A DNA stretch of 64,000 nt from Chloranthus sessilifolius. Lineage: Eukaryota > Streptophyta > Magnoliopsida > Chloranthales > Chloranthaceae. The position numbers and the translations under genes were made by a program. The stretch lies in contig CM037584.1 in assembly GCA_021018995.1 (NCBI GenBank), positions 145,965,317 to 146,029,316 on the forward strand, given 5' to 3'. Of the stretch, positions 1 to 9,863 are shown in pieces. A model generated the notes under the pieces. The model was not told the DNA's origin. It saw nothing but the letters and a program-made list of their open reading frames with translations, and made no database searches. Within the stretch, counting starts at the first letter, position 1, and every line of letters starts with the position of its first letter.

Positions 1-1
1 C

Positions 2-1125
2 ATGGAGACCATGGCAGCTGCTATGGCTCAACAGGCAACATCTTTGGCAGCTCACACGGCTCATGAGCATCAGCAGCCACCGACACCTCCAGTAGCTCCG
101 ACACCGCCACCATCATCTGCTTTTACTGAGTTTAGGAGGATGAGACCTCCTAGCTTTTCTGGACAGGGAGAGCCCATAGTGAGCCTTTGGTTGAGTGAGA
201 TGGAGAAGGTGTTCAGTGTGCTCACCTGTACTGAGGATGAGAGCGTCCGTTGGGCAGCCTATATGTTGGATGGGGAGGCTGGGCCTTAGTGGAAGTCCGT
301 TTCTAGGACTAAGGCTCAGGAGACCCCAGACATGCCATGGACTTGGGATGAATTCGTTGAGGAATTCAATAAACAATACTTCCCTGAAGTGGTGAGGAAC
401 CAAATGGAAATCCAATTTCTACAGCTTACTCAGAGGAAGATGACAGTGAGAGATTATGGAGTGGAGTTCATGCGACTCGCTCGCTTTGCGCCTGACTACG
501 TCATCACAGAGATGATGAGAGCAAAACAATTTCAACAAGGGTTAAGATCAGACGTGAGGGGAGGAGTAGCACCATTCCAGCTGAGGACCTATGGAGAGGT
601 CATGAGTAAGGCCTTGGTAGTGGAAGAGGAGAATAATAATAGATATCGCCAGAGGGAGCAACAAGGAAGGTGGAACTCTGATCAGGGCAGAACGGGTAAT
701 TATGAACCAGTGAACAAAAAGCTGAGGTTCATACCAAATAATCAGAAGCCACCGTTTCAAGGAGGCTATGGAAGACCGACGCAGTAGAGCAACCAACAGA
801 GATTTCCATTGCTCGCGTCGGGGAGACCGATACGCTACGAGAGCCCTGCTATTTCTATCGGAGCCACACGTCCACAGGGGCTTCTTTCTTCCACGTGCCA
901 AGTGTGGCAAGCCTCACAAGACGCCTGACTGTAGGGTAGGCACTCAGGGTTGCTTCCGATGTGGCAAGGTGGGCCACTTGATCAGGGAATGCCCCGAGGT
1001 GAACAAAGGGAAGACGGCTTCAGTACCTATTCCACGACCTATACAAGCAAGGAAGCCGATCGTCCAAGGAAGAGCCTACTCAGTCACAGCTCAGGAGGCT
1101 CAGAACACAAATGATGTCATTCAAG
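2..1125 (+). pseudogene. gag: gag of element A (5' truncated by window, broken)
   Basis: Gag capsid and nucleocapsid polyprotein, which would form the cytoplasmic particle for reverse transcription. The visible start is internal: the same METMxxAMAQ segment lies well inside gag of element B. The capsid region includes RRMRPPSFSG, WLSEMEKVFSVL and the TPDMPWTWDEFVEEFNKQYFP block. A CCHC zinc knuckle, CFRCGKVGHLIREC, lies near 955-995, preceded by a second Cys/His stretch (CGKPHKTPDC) near 903-930. A TAG replaces the second Trp of the GPWW motif at about 286-288, and frame changes near 780-900 break the chain. Exon 1 ends at CAAG in front of the proposed splice donor; reading through it adds about seven residues before a stop. 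Confidence 0.85.
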
Positions 1126-1286
1126 GTGAGCTTTCTTTTAAATAAAGAATTTCAATTCTTGAAATGTTTAAATAGTAAAGGTACATCTATATTAAGAAAA
1201 CACAAGAAAAAGCTCGCATGTGATAAATTTTAGTATAATGAGAATAAACAATATATATATATATATATATGTGTATGTATAATTAG
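1126..1286 (+). other. Putative gag-protease intron of element A (161 bp)
   Basis: The donor is CAAG|GTGAG and the acceptor is AATTAG|GTGG. Removing the segment joins the gag frame to the protease frame in phase 1 (CAA G|GT). The unspliced frame meets TAA within 20 bases of the donor. The segment is AT-rich and has an AT/GT microsatellite near 1249-1280. Equivalent segments occur in B, C and F at the same codon. Splicing is inferred, not shown. Confidence 0.7.
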
Positions 1287-4200
1287 GTGGATTATACATC
1301 TATAAGAAGGGGAGCGACGTGTCATACGAAGCTCGAGTGTTGATAGACCCGGAGTCTACCCACTCAATTGTTACACCTCGTTTCACAAAGAAGATGAAAG
1401 TCGACCCAGAGGAGTTAGACTTCGTTTTGACCGTTACGGTTCCTACTGGGAAAGCGGTTGATACCGAGAAGGGTTGCAACTCCGTGATCGTGAGGGTCAT
1501 GGATGGAGGCGATTTTGAACTACCCGTGAACCTAATTTTGTTAGACATGCAAGAATTCGACGTGATCCTTGGCATGGATTGGCTATCGACTCACTGTGCG
1601 ACAGTTGATTGTAAGAACAAGGTTGTCACGTTTAGACCGAATACAAGGAGATCGTTTCGATTTCGAGGAGAAAGGTCGAAGCACCTACCACTTATCTCGG
1701 CAGTCAGGGCCGAGCGATTGATCAGAAAGGGGTGTAGTGGATACTTAGCATTCCTGAAGGAGCACAAAGAGGAGAAGAATGTGATCTCGGAGATAGCGAT
1801 GATGCGAGACTTCGCCGATGTATTTCGGAGGAGTTACGGATTACCTCGAGAGAGAAATAGAATTCGCCATCGACTTAGCACCGAGAAGCAGACTGTTTCT
1901 AAAGCACCATACCGAATGGCTCCTGCTGAGTTGAAGGAGTTGAAAGAACAGCTACAAGAGTTAATGGACAAAGGTTTCGTTAGACCGAGTGTGTCTCCAT
2001 GGGGAGCACCGGTCTTATTTGTAAAGAAGAAAGATGGGTCAATGCGTCTGTGCATTGACTATCGACAATTAAACAAACTCACTATTAAGAACCGATACCC
2101 TTTGCCTAGGATAGATGACTTGTTCGATCAGCTGTAAGGAGCAAAATATTTCTCAAAGATCGATCTGAGATCGGGATATCATCAGTTGAGAGTCAAGGCA
2201 GAGGATATTCAGATTCGCATTCAGACTCGTCAGAATTCCTAGTGATGTCGTTTGGGTTAACAAATGCCCCGACGTCATTCATGGATTTGATGAATAGGGT
2301 GTTTAAACCACACCTAGATACTTGTGTCATAGTGTTTGTTGACGACATCCTGATCTATTCAAAGTTAGAAGAAGAGCATGAGAAACACTTGAGAATAGCC
2401 CTACAAACTCTACGTGAACACCAGTTATATGCCAAGCTCAGCAAATGTGAGTTTTGGTTAGAAGAAGTTAGCTTTTTGGGACATGTCATCTCGAAGCTTG
2501 GTGTCACTATAGATCCAACAAAGATCGAAGCAGTAGTGAATTGGGAGCAACCAAAGACCGTAACCGACATCCGCAGTTTCCTTAGATTGGCGGGTTACTA
2601 CCGATGTTTCATTGAGGGTTTTTCAAAGATATCAGGACCACTCACGAGACTCACACGGAAAGATGCAAGGTTTGAATGGAGTGAGGCATGCGAGAAGAGT
2701 TTTCAAGAACTCAAAAAGAGACTCACTTCAGCCCCAGTGTTAGCTATACCTTCAGGCAGTGGAGGGTTTGCGGTGTATTGCGATGCTTTGTATACTGGTT
2801 TGGGCTGTGTGCTTAATCAGCACAAACAAGTGATAGCGTATGGGTCGAGACAGTTGAAAGAGCATGAGAAGAATTACCCGACACATGACCAGGAATTAGC
2901 AGCGGTCATTTTCGCGCTTAAGATTTGGAGATATTATTTATACGGTGAGACTTTCAAGATTTTCACCGACCACAAGAGCCTTAGATATCTGTTTACGCAG
3001 AAGGAATTAAATATGAGGTAGCGCAGATGGATGGAGTTTCTTAAGGACTATGACTGTTCTATACAGTACCATCTAGGCAAGGCTAATGTAGTAGCGGATG
3101 CCTTGAGTCGGAAAAGTTCAGCTCAGTTAGCTAGTCTCATTTTGGGTATACACCAATGGAAGTTGTTGGAAGATTTGGCACTATATGATGCAAACATTGA
3201 GTCGCAAGCTACAGGAGCCTTCTTGGCTAATATATCAATGAGACCGATGATATTTGAGCATATCCATGAACTACAGATGAAAGACCCGGCGCTAACAAAG
3301 ATTCGTCAAGATGTGACTGAAGGCATTACATCTTATTTTTCAATCAAAGAGGATGGTTCCTTATTGTTCAAAGGACGTCTCTGTATTTCGAACAATGCCG
3401 ATCTACGATGAACAATTCTGGATGAATCACACAAATCGAGCTATGCTATCCACCCGAGAAGTACAAAGATGTATCAAGATTTGAAAAAGAGCTATTGGTG
3501 GAGAGGCTTGAAACAAGATGTGGCAGAGTACGTCTCGCAGTGTTTGACGTGTCAACAAGTGAAGATCGATCATAGACATCCCCCAGGCTTATTGCAGCCT
3601 CTACCTATACCGGAATGGAAGTGAGAATCGATCTCTATGGACTTCATCGTTGGACTTTCGCGTACTGCAAAGAAGTACAATGCCATTTGGGTAGTGGTTG
3701 ATCGATTGACCAAAACAGCGCACTTCTTGCCCTACAACACGATGTACACGATGGGAAGATTGGCAGAACTTTATATGAAAGAAATTGTCCGTTTGCATGG
3801 GATTTCGAGTAGTATTGTTTTAGATCGTGACCCATTGTATACATCAAAGTTTTGGAAGAAATTTCAAGAAGGAATGGGAACGCGACTAGATTTCAGTACG
3901 ACATTCCATCCGCAAACTGACGGACAGACTGAGAGGGTCAATCAGATCATTGAGGACATGCTTAGGGCATGTATGTTGGAATTGCAAGGATCGTGGGATC
4001 AGCACCTAGCCTTGATTGAGTTTGCATATAACAACAGTTTTCAAACGAGCATTAGGATGGCACCATATGAAGCACTTTACGGACGGCGATGTAGATCACC
4101 CATAAATTGGGAAGAAACGGGTGAGAAATTTGTTTTGGGACCTGAAATACTTGAAGACAATGCCACCTATGTTCATATGATAAGGACAAAACTCAAAGCG

Positions 4201-4683
4201 GCGCAGAGAAGACAGAAAAGCTACGCCGATATCAAGCGAACGAGTGTAGACTTCAAAGTGGGGGAACACGTGTTTGTGAAAGTGTCACCTATGAAGGGAG
4301 TCACGAGATTTGGAAAGAGAGGGAAGCTAAGTCCCCGCTATCTTGGACCGTTCGAAGTTTTGGGTCGAGGCGGGGAGGTTGCTTACCGCATCGGATTACC
4401 ACCGTTATTCGATCCAGTACACAATATCTCCCATGTATCTATGCTCAAGAAGTACATTAACGACCCTGACCACATGTTGAGCGGTCAAGCTTTTGAAATG
4501 CATGAGGACATGACCATGATCGAAGAGCCGGTAGAGATTTTGGACCGAGAGGAACAAGTGTTGCGAACAAAAGTGATTCCATTGGTACTTGTCCGATGGA
4601 AACATCATCCGGCCGAGGAAGCTACATGGGAACGAGAGGCCGATGTGAAAGAACAATATCCAGCCTTGTTTCCGACGGCTTGA
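1287..4683 (+). pseudogene. pol: pol of element A: protease, RT, RNase H, integrase, chromodomain
   Basis: Polyprotein for cDNA synthesis and integration. The protease region begins LIDPESTHS, where the usual Gly after the catalytic Asp-Pro is Glu. RT shows [14 protein letters not shown] and the catalytic FVDD box near 2335. RNase H follows, with the [14 protein letters not shown] block. Integrase has an HHCC-type region (CLTCQQVK near 3541), MDFIVGL with the first Asp near 3637, DRDPLYTSKFWKKF with the second, and GQTERVNQIIEDML with the Glu. The C terminus carries a chromodomain (VLVRWKHHPAEEATWERE near 4590-4640), typical of elements that target heterochromatin. In-frame stops lie near 2135, 2240, 3019, 3409 and 3622, and a local frameshift near 1825-1890 scrambles the protease-RT linker. 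Stop is at 4681. Confidence 0.93.
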
Positions 4684-4882
4684 GAATTCAAATTGTATTA
4701 CCGCAAGCATGTTTGTGGATTTTAACGACGCTTGTAATTCAATGGAAATTTTGATCAAAGTATGATAAGGAAACAACATTTTTATGCACACATGATCTTG
4801 AGGATGTGTTTTGTATCATAAATTACCAATGGAAATCAAGGAAACAAATCACTTTGAAAGTTTAAAGAACCTGATCAAAACC

Positions 4883-5560
4883 GATTAATCGAATTCCAAC
4901 TCGATTAATCGATTTGGAATTTCGATTAATCGATTTTGGTCAATTAGTCGACTGGCATGTGCCAGTGACTGGAAAGTTGAATGTGGATTCAGGAAATAAA
5001 AGAAAGGAAATTTCGATTAATCGATATAGATTTTGATTAATCGATTTTGGATTTCGATTAATCGATCTGGAGGTTCGACTAATCGAATAAACTTAAGAAA
5101 TTATGGAAAAACTTGAAGAATTTAGGTGATTTCGATTAATCGAAGAACAATTCGATTAATCGATTTGGAATTTCGATTAATCGAACTGGAAGTTCGATTA
5201 ATAGAATAACTTAAGGAAATTAGAAAATTTTGAAGTATAAAATACGATTTCGATTAATCGAAGTGAAATTCGATTACTCGATTTGGAAATTCGACTAATC
5301 GAACTGGAACTTCGATTAATCGAGTTACTTAAAGATGTTTGAAAAAAAAAAAAAATACTGAAGGGTTACACGATTTCAATTAATCGAAGCAAATCTCGAT
5401 TAATCGATTTTGTAATTTCAATTAATCGAACTGGATTTCGATTAATCGACTGGCTCCTACCAATGAGCTCAAAATTTGAAATTTTTAACTGCTACGATTT
5501 ATATATATAGGCTCCGACTCGATTAATCGACTTTGAATTTTGATTAATCGAATCGGAGCC
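4883..5560 (+). repeat. TTCGATTAATCGAA palindrome array, pol-ORF3 spacer of element A
   Basis: About twenty full or degenerate copies of a 14-bp perfect palindrome with core CGATTAATCG, irregularly spaced in AT-rich DNA with no ORF. Variants such as CGACTAATCGA and CGATTAGTCGA keep the symmetry. The array ends just before a TATA-like run and the ORF3 leader. The rest of the 4684-4882 gap holds nothing recognisable. Confidence 0.9.
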
Positions 5561-5575
5561 TATATATATAAATCG
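5495..5575. repeat. 34-bp inverted repeat enclosing two TATA runs
   Basis: The left arm (5495-5528) and right arm (5542-5575) are reverse complements with a single mismatch, separated by 13 bases. Each arm contains TATATATATA, GGCTCCGA or its complement, and one CGATTAATC palindrome half. Element B has only the right-hand version, so the left arm looks like an inverted duplication private to A. Confidence 0.85.
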
Positions 5576-5828
5576 AAGGAAATTTTTCCCCCATTCGAAA
5601 TCATTTGGGATTTTTCATTTTGCTCATCTTCTTCTCCTTCTTCTCCAACTGACCGAGCTACCAAGGGTTTGCGATTTCAGATCGTTTTTGGATCGGGATC
5701 GCATAGCATTGGATCAAAACCTAAGGTAAACCCTAGTTTTGTTACATTTGAGCCATTAAACCCTAGATTTGAGTTATTTTTCATCAATTCAAGCATATAA
5801 ACCCTAGTTGTTTAGATTTTCTCCAAAA
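5561..5828 (+). promoter_or_regulatory. Candidate internal promoter and leader of ORF3 (element A)
   Basis: A TATA-like run at 5561-5572 directly follows the palindrome array. It is followed by about 260 bases of leader rich in CT runs and AAACCCTAG repeats, up to the ORF3 ATG at 5829. The same order (array, TATA, leader, ATG) is seen in B and C on the minus strand, and in weaker form in F. Activity is inferred from position only. Confidence 0.5.
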
Positions 5829-7402
5829 ATGCCACCTAAAACCCGATTGTCTTCGGCAAAGGCGACCTCTAAACTCCCGGTCCGGCGTAAGAACGCTGCA
5901 CCGCCACCACCCACCCCATCACCCGTGAGGACTCGGTCACCATCAACATGACCACCTCCGGTTACAACGCGTCTTCAGCAGAGTCTTCTGTGAGTCCACA
6001 CATCATACCACCCACCAATGTAATGCTAATGATGAGTGGTGGGACCAGAAGCGATCGAGGTCAGTGACACATCGTCCCCAACCTATTACCTGCGTCCGAT
6101 ATGTGCCCGAGACCCAATGTGCTCGTAACTACCTTACCAATGCCAGTCTCGGCAATATCTTAAAGCCAATCTGGGGTTCCTACTACCCTAGATTAGTTCG
6201 ATTGTTTTACCAAGGGCTTGTGGACGGCCCGACTGACGACATGATCAAGACCACCATAGAGGGTCGGGAGTACATAATCACCCGTCACCACATACACGAG
6301 GTACTCGAGTGTTACCTCGATTTCACCCTAGAGACCACCCTCTTTCCACCCTTCGAGGAAGAGGTTAAATTTGAGGAGATCATGACCCGCATGACCAACG
6401 AGAAAAAGGGGTCGGGATCCTCCATCAAGAGGGTCGACCTTCCCCACTATATGTGGATGCTTGATTCAATAATCAAGTGCAACCTATATCCACTGCGCCA
6501 CAACACAGAGCACGTAGAGAAAGTGCAACAGGCACTTTACGCGGCATTTTATGGCCGGTGGTTTGACGCCACAATGCTCATCCTAGAGGGGATGAGATAC
6601 ATTAAGGGGAAGCTAATGAAGGGCAATCTAAGGCCCAAGGAGAAGATGTCGTATGCTCGGCTCATCTCGAGCATGTTGGAGTGTTACTCCAACGCTCCTG
6701 AGTATGCGGTATCGCCCCACGAGGTGAGGGGTACGGACCAGGTGAAGACGTTTTCAAGGTCTTCCTGGAGCCGTAGTTACAATTTGTTGAAGCGGACCCT
6801 ACCGGCTCCGGGTCTTGCACCAGCAGCAGCAGTAGCACCGCCACCACCCCCACCACCACAACAGGACCCACCTGAGGGTGGGGCACACCCGGTTGAGCCA
6901 CTAGTGGAGGGGGCGCCCTCCCATGCCACCGCTTCACCTACGCCGCCAACACAATCTGTCGTGACTACACCTACTTCTTCCTACCGCCGGCGAGCAGCTC
7001 GCCAGGCTCCGACGATCGAGGACGTCTTGGCCCGGATGGAGGCCAACAACGAGAGGATGAACCAGAGGATAACTTTCTGATGTTCCATACCCTCCACTAT
7101 ATCTACCCATCCGACTACCAGCGGTAACTCGCTCAGGAGGAGGAGTGGACCGCGGGACGGACCGCCTTCCACAGGGGTCCCGTCTTCCGTCCGACTACCG
7201 CGCCTACCGATGCTGGTACTTCCACTTCTACATCAGTTCCACCGGCCGAGACACTATAGCCACCAGAGGAGCCGTCGCTACCTCAGACCAGCCAGCCAGC
7301 TCCAACAGTCCAGTCAGCCCCCACACATCCGCCAGTCCACATAGAGCAGCCTGCTCTTACACCAGATCAGCCAGGCGAGGGGACGGCGTGAGGCCGAGAT
7401 AG
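5829..7402 (+). pseudogene. ORF3 of element A: putative plant transposon protein (Transposase_32-like), broken
   Basis: The start ATG (MPPKTRLSS) matches ORF3 of element B. The central region contains YYPRLVRLFYQGL, TTIEGREY, HIHEVLECYLDF, MWMLDSIIKCNLYPLRH and YARLISSMLECYS, which resemble from memory the family catalogued as putative plant transposon protein (Transposase_32); no search was run. A Pro-rich linker and an IEDVLARMEANNERMN coiled-coil-like segment follow. Its sense-strand position after the chromodomain is that of env-like genes in other plant gypsy elements, but no signal peptide or membrane segment is seen. Stops or frameshifts occur between about 5945 and 6110 and near 7078. 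The function is unknown; a DNA-binding role at the flanking palindromes is my inference. Confidence 0.75.
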
Positions 7403-7618
7403 AGATGTTTCTTTTTGTATGCCTATTTTGGCACTGTTGATGTACTAGAAACGATGTAGATAAAGTTGTAAATTTTGCAAATTAATGAAATATATTACGT
7501 TTTTGAGTATCTGCGTCAATTATTGTGTCTAATTGCCTTGGTGTATGGGTACGCGACACCCAGTGTTTGGGGTACCCAAGCGCACACCTTTGGGTTATTC
7601 TCGGGGACAAAAATTCTC

Positions 7619-7631
7619 AAGGTGGGGAGGA
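7619..7631 (+). other. Polypurine tract of element A
   Basis: AAGGTGGGGAGGA lies directly before the 3' LTR and would prime plus-strand synthesis. Upstream TCGGGGACAAAAATTCTC matches the conserved pre-PPT box (GAGGACGAAAATTC type) of B, C and F. The interval 7403-7618 has no ORF of note. Confidence 0.85.
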
Positions 7632-7838
7632 TGTAATAACCCGAAAAATTGCATTAAACGGTGACCTCGAGATCCATGCCCGACTGGTCATAGGTTTGAC
7701 TAAATAGGAGTCCATTAGTCAACTCGAGGAGTGATGAATGGATGTGATGAGAAATTTATGCAAGTATGTGGAGTGTAGGGAAGATCTAGAGTCACATACA
7801 CCTACCTAGGTGTATGTGCTTAACACGTAGAAAACAAG

Positions 7839-7846
7839 TATAAAAG
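7839..7846 (+). promoter_or_regulatory. LTR TATA box, element A
   Basis: TATAAAAG about 207 bases into the LTR, followed by AAGAACCCTAAC and a GA-rich leader. Related TATA motifs occupy the same place in the solo LTR at 32583 (GATATAAGG) and in the 5' LTR of B. Confidence 0.6.
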
Positions 7847-8223
7847 GGTTAAAGAACCCTAACTTACTCTTGTTTGGTTGTTAAAAGAGTTAAGAAGAGA
7901 GAGAGAGAGGGAGAGAGAAGTAAAGAGGGTTGCTAAGCAAGGAGTAAATGCAAGCCAAGGGAGATGGATTCGAGTATTAAAGTCGAATTCAACGCGGAAG
8001 ATCCTTTAGAGCTAAAGCTGGAACCCTAGCCATTCTAACTTTAAGATCCAATCAAATTGAGGCTTGATTGAGGTAAATTTTATGGGAATTAAATGGATAG
8101 ATTGTAGAAGTTTAAGTATGGTTAAGAATGCTTAAAAGCATAGGATAAAGGCTTAGAAAAAGAAAGAAAAATAGGTTGACAAAGATTTGGAAGATCAGCC
8201 CGAGAGGGGGCTGCATCTAACCA

Positions 8224-8692
8224 AATCGATTAATCAAAATTGGAGTTCGATTAATCGATTTGATCTGAGAAGTTAAAAAGTCATGGAATCCCGATTTCGA
8301 TTAATCAAAATGAATTTCGATTAATCGATTTGGAATTCGATTAGTCGATTTGGAAATCGACTAATCGACTGGGAAGCTCCAGCCACTGGAGAAATGAAAC
8401 CTGGGGAAATCGACTAATCGAATTGGGATTTCGATTAATCGATTTGGGATTTTGATTAATCGATTTGGGATCGATTAATCGATTTTGAGACCTCGACTAC
8501 TCGATTTAAGAATCGACTGCCTTATGTTGTAAACTCGATTAATCGATTTGGGATCGATTAATCGAATTTGAATCTCGATTAATCGATTTTGAGAATCGAT
8601 TAGTCAATTTGGGTTTCGATTAATCGATTTTGGAAATCGATTAATCGAATTGCATTTCGATTAATCGATTTTGGGAATCGATTAATCGACTT
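8224..8692 (+). repeat. TTCGATTAATCGAA palindrome array in LTR of element A
   Basis: By eye 19 full or degenerate copies, roughly a dozen with the exact core CGATTAATCG. Spacing is irregular, often about 20 bases. It is the same motif as in the pol-ORF3 spacer of A, and it lies inside the predicted leader intron. Confidence 0.92.
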
Positions 8693-9005
8693 TGACAGTT
8701 TTGCTTGACTTCTTAGTTTTGACTTTGAGATTCACGGAGGGTCTTGGACCTTCTTTATTACATCTTTAGTGATGAGTTACATGTGTTATGTTGTACCATA
8801 GGTGGTACGTGAGATCATTAGCACAAGGAGCCACGTGGGACCTTGTTGCTAGGAAATTCAGAGAATTGAGGTAGGGAACACCTTTAACATGTACTTTAAT
8901 TTTAAGAGCATGTATGTAGTGATATAATTATCTAATTAAAGCTGTTTTAAATGTGAAAAGCTTTATAAAAATGGGTGCGTGTGTGACACCAAAAATGTGA
9001 TAAGG

Positions 9006-9427
9006 GCATCTGTGTGATGCAAGTAACTAAGAACAAGTAATCAAATGAAATTGAGACATCCCCAGGAGATGAGAAAGTAATAAAGGCATCAGGTGTGATG
9101 CGGGTGTGTATACGTCCCAGGGATGTATACATAGGATTGAATAATTACTGTTGAGGCCTAACTGATATAAGATATCACACTTACACGGTGAACAACTATA
9201 TGTAATGCACATGATATTTTTATTATTTGAGGTTTGGAGGATACCCCACCGACGTGGCGGGATACCCACGACTGACGCGGCAGGATATCCGTGACCGGTA
9301 CGGCGGCGAATCCGTACACCATCACGGAGGTTTATCCGTGACCGTAAGGACATCCCAGGGATGTTCTGTAATATTTAACCCCGCCGCCTAGTGAGAAAGG
9401 GGCTTGGGTCGTATTCCCAGGGAATAC
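9006..9427 (+). repeat. Cluster of distinct short palindromes (TCCCAGGGA-centred) in LTR
   Basis: Successive inverted repeats: GCATCTGTGTGATGC (9006-9020), an imperfect CATCC...GATG (9057-9071), GCATCAGGTGTGATGC (9086-9101), GTATACGTCCCAGGGATGTATAC type (9108-9130), CATCCCAGGGATG (9351-9363) and GTATTCCCAGGGAATAC (9411-9427). Several share the centre but have different arms. Equivalents occur in C (19348-19705) and in the solo LTRs. RNA hairpins or protein sites are both possible. Confidence 0.7.
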
Positions 9428-9758
9428 ATGTTTTTACAACTGTCTAATTAGATGACGATGAAGGGTATCTCATCGGGGCTCGATGCTATATTGCTCGGGG
9501 ATTACTTAAGTTGAAGATTTAAGTTTTGCTTTAGGCCTGTTCAGTGTCATTCATGATTAAATCAACAGTAAAGTGATACATGCAACTTACCAGTGAATTG
9601 AGTATAAGACATCTGTTTTTAATTGGTTTTCTAGCAAATGCATAGATTCATCATGCTCTGAATATCATGGAATATATGTGAGTTTTAACTTATATGTTCA
9701 TTGTGCTTGTTCCCTATTGAGCTAGGATGTAGCTCACCCTTTTAGACTATACGTCGCA

Positions 9759-9863
9759 GGTCCTTTGATAGCAGCAGCTGAGGCTTCGGGGGGCGTAGAT
9801 CCGGGTGATTCGGATTTCGCGCCAGGAGACGAGTTGGAGCCTCCACCCGAGGACTTCTTCTAG
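9759..9863 (+). other. Conserved acidic tail frame in LTR of element A
   Basis: Reading from the last G of the predicted acceptor gives 34 codons and TAG, rich in Asp, Glu, Pro and Gly, with the DPGDSD motif and the ending EPPPEDFF. The frame has no ATG and would need an upstream exon ending in phase 1. The same frame is kept in solo LTR 1 (34667-34771), solo LTR 2 (36545-36649), the B 5' LTR (57076-57180) and the C 3' LTR (18922-19026), where only substitutions are seen. Confidence 0.6.

Larger units (their letters stand above)
8073..9759 (+). other. Predicted LTR leader intron, element A (1687 bp)
   Basis: Donor TTGAG|GTAAATTT and acceptor ACTATACGTCGCAG|GTCC. The pair is conserved in position and sequence in solo LTR 1 (33034-34667), solo LTR 2 (minus, 36649-38292), B (minus, 57180-58816), C (minus, 19026-20411) and G (15067-16491). 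All enclose the palindrome array. Splicing is not demonstrated. Confidence 0.55.

Noticed and set aside
4883-5560. CRISPR-like array of regularly repeated short motifs
   Set aside because: Repeats are 10-14 bp perfect palindromes with irregular spacing, mutated copies and no cas genes; the setting is a plant retrotransposon.
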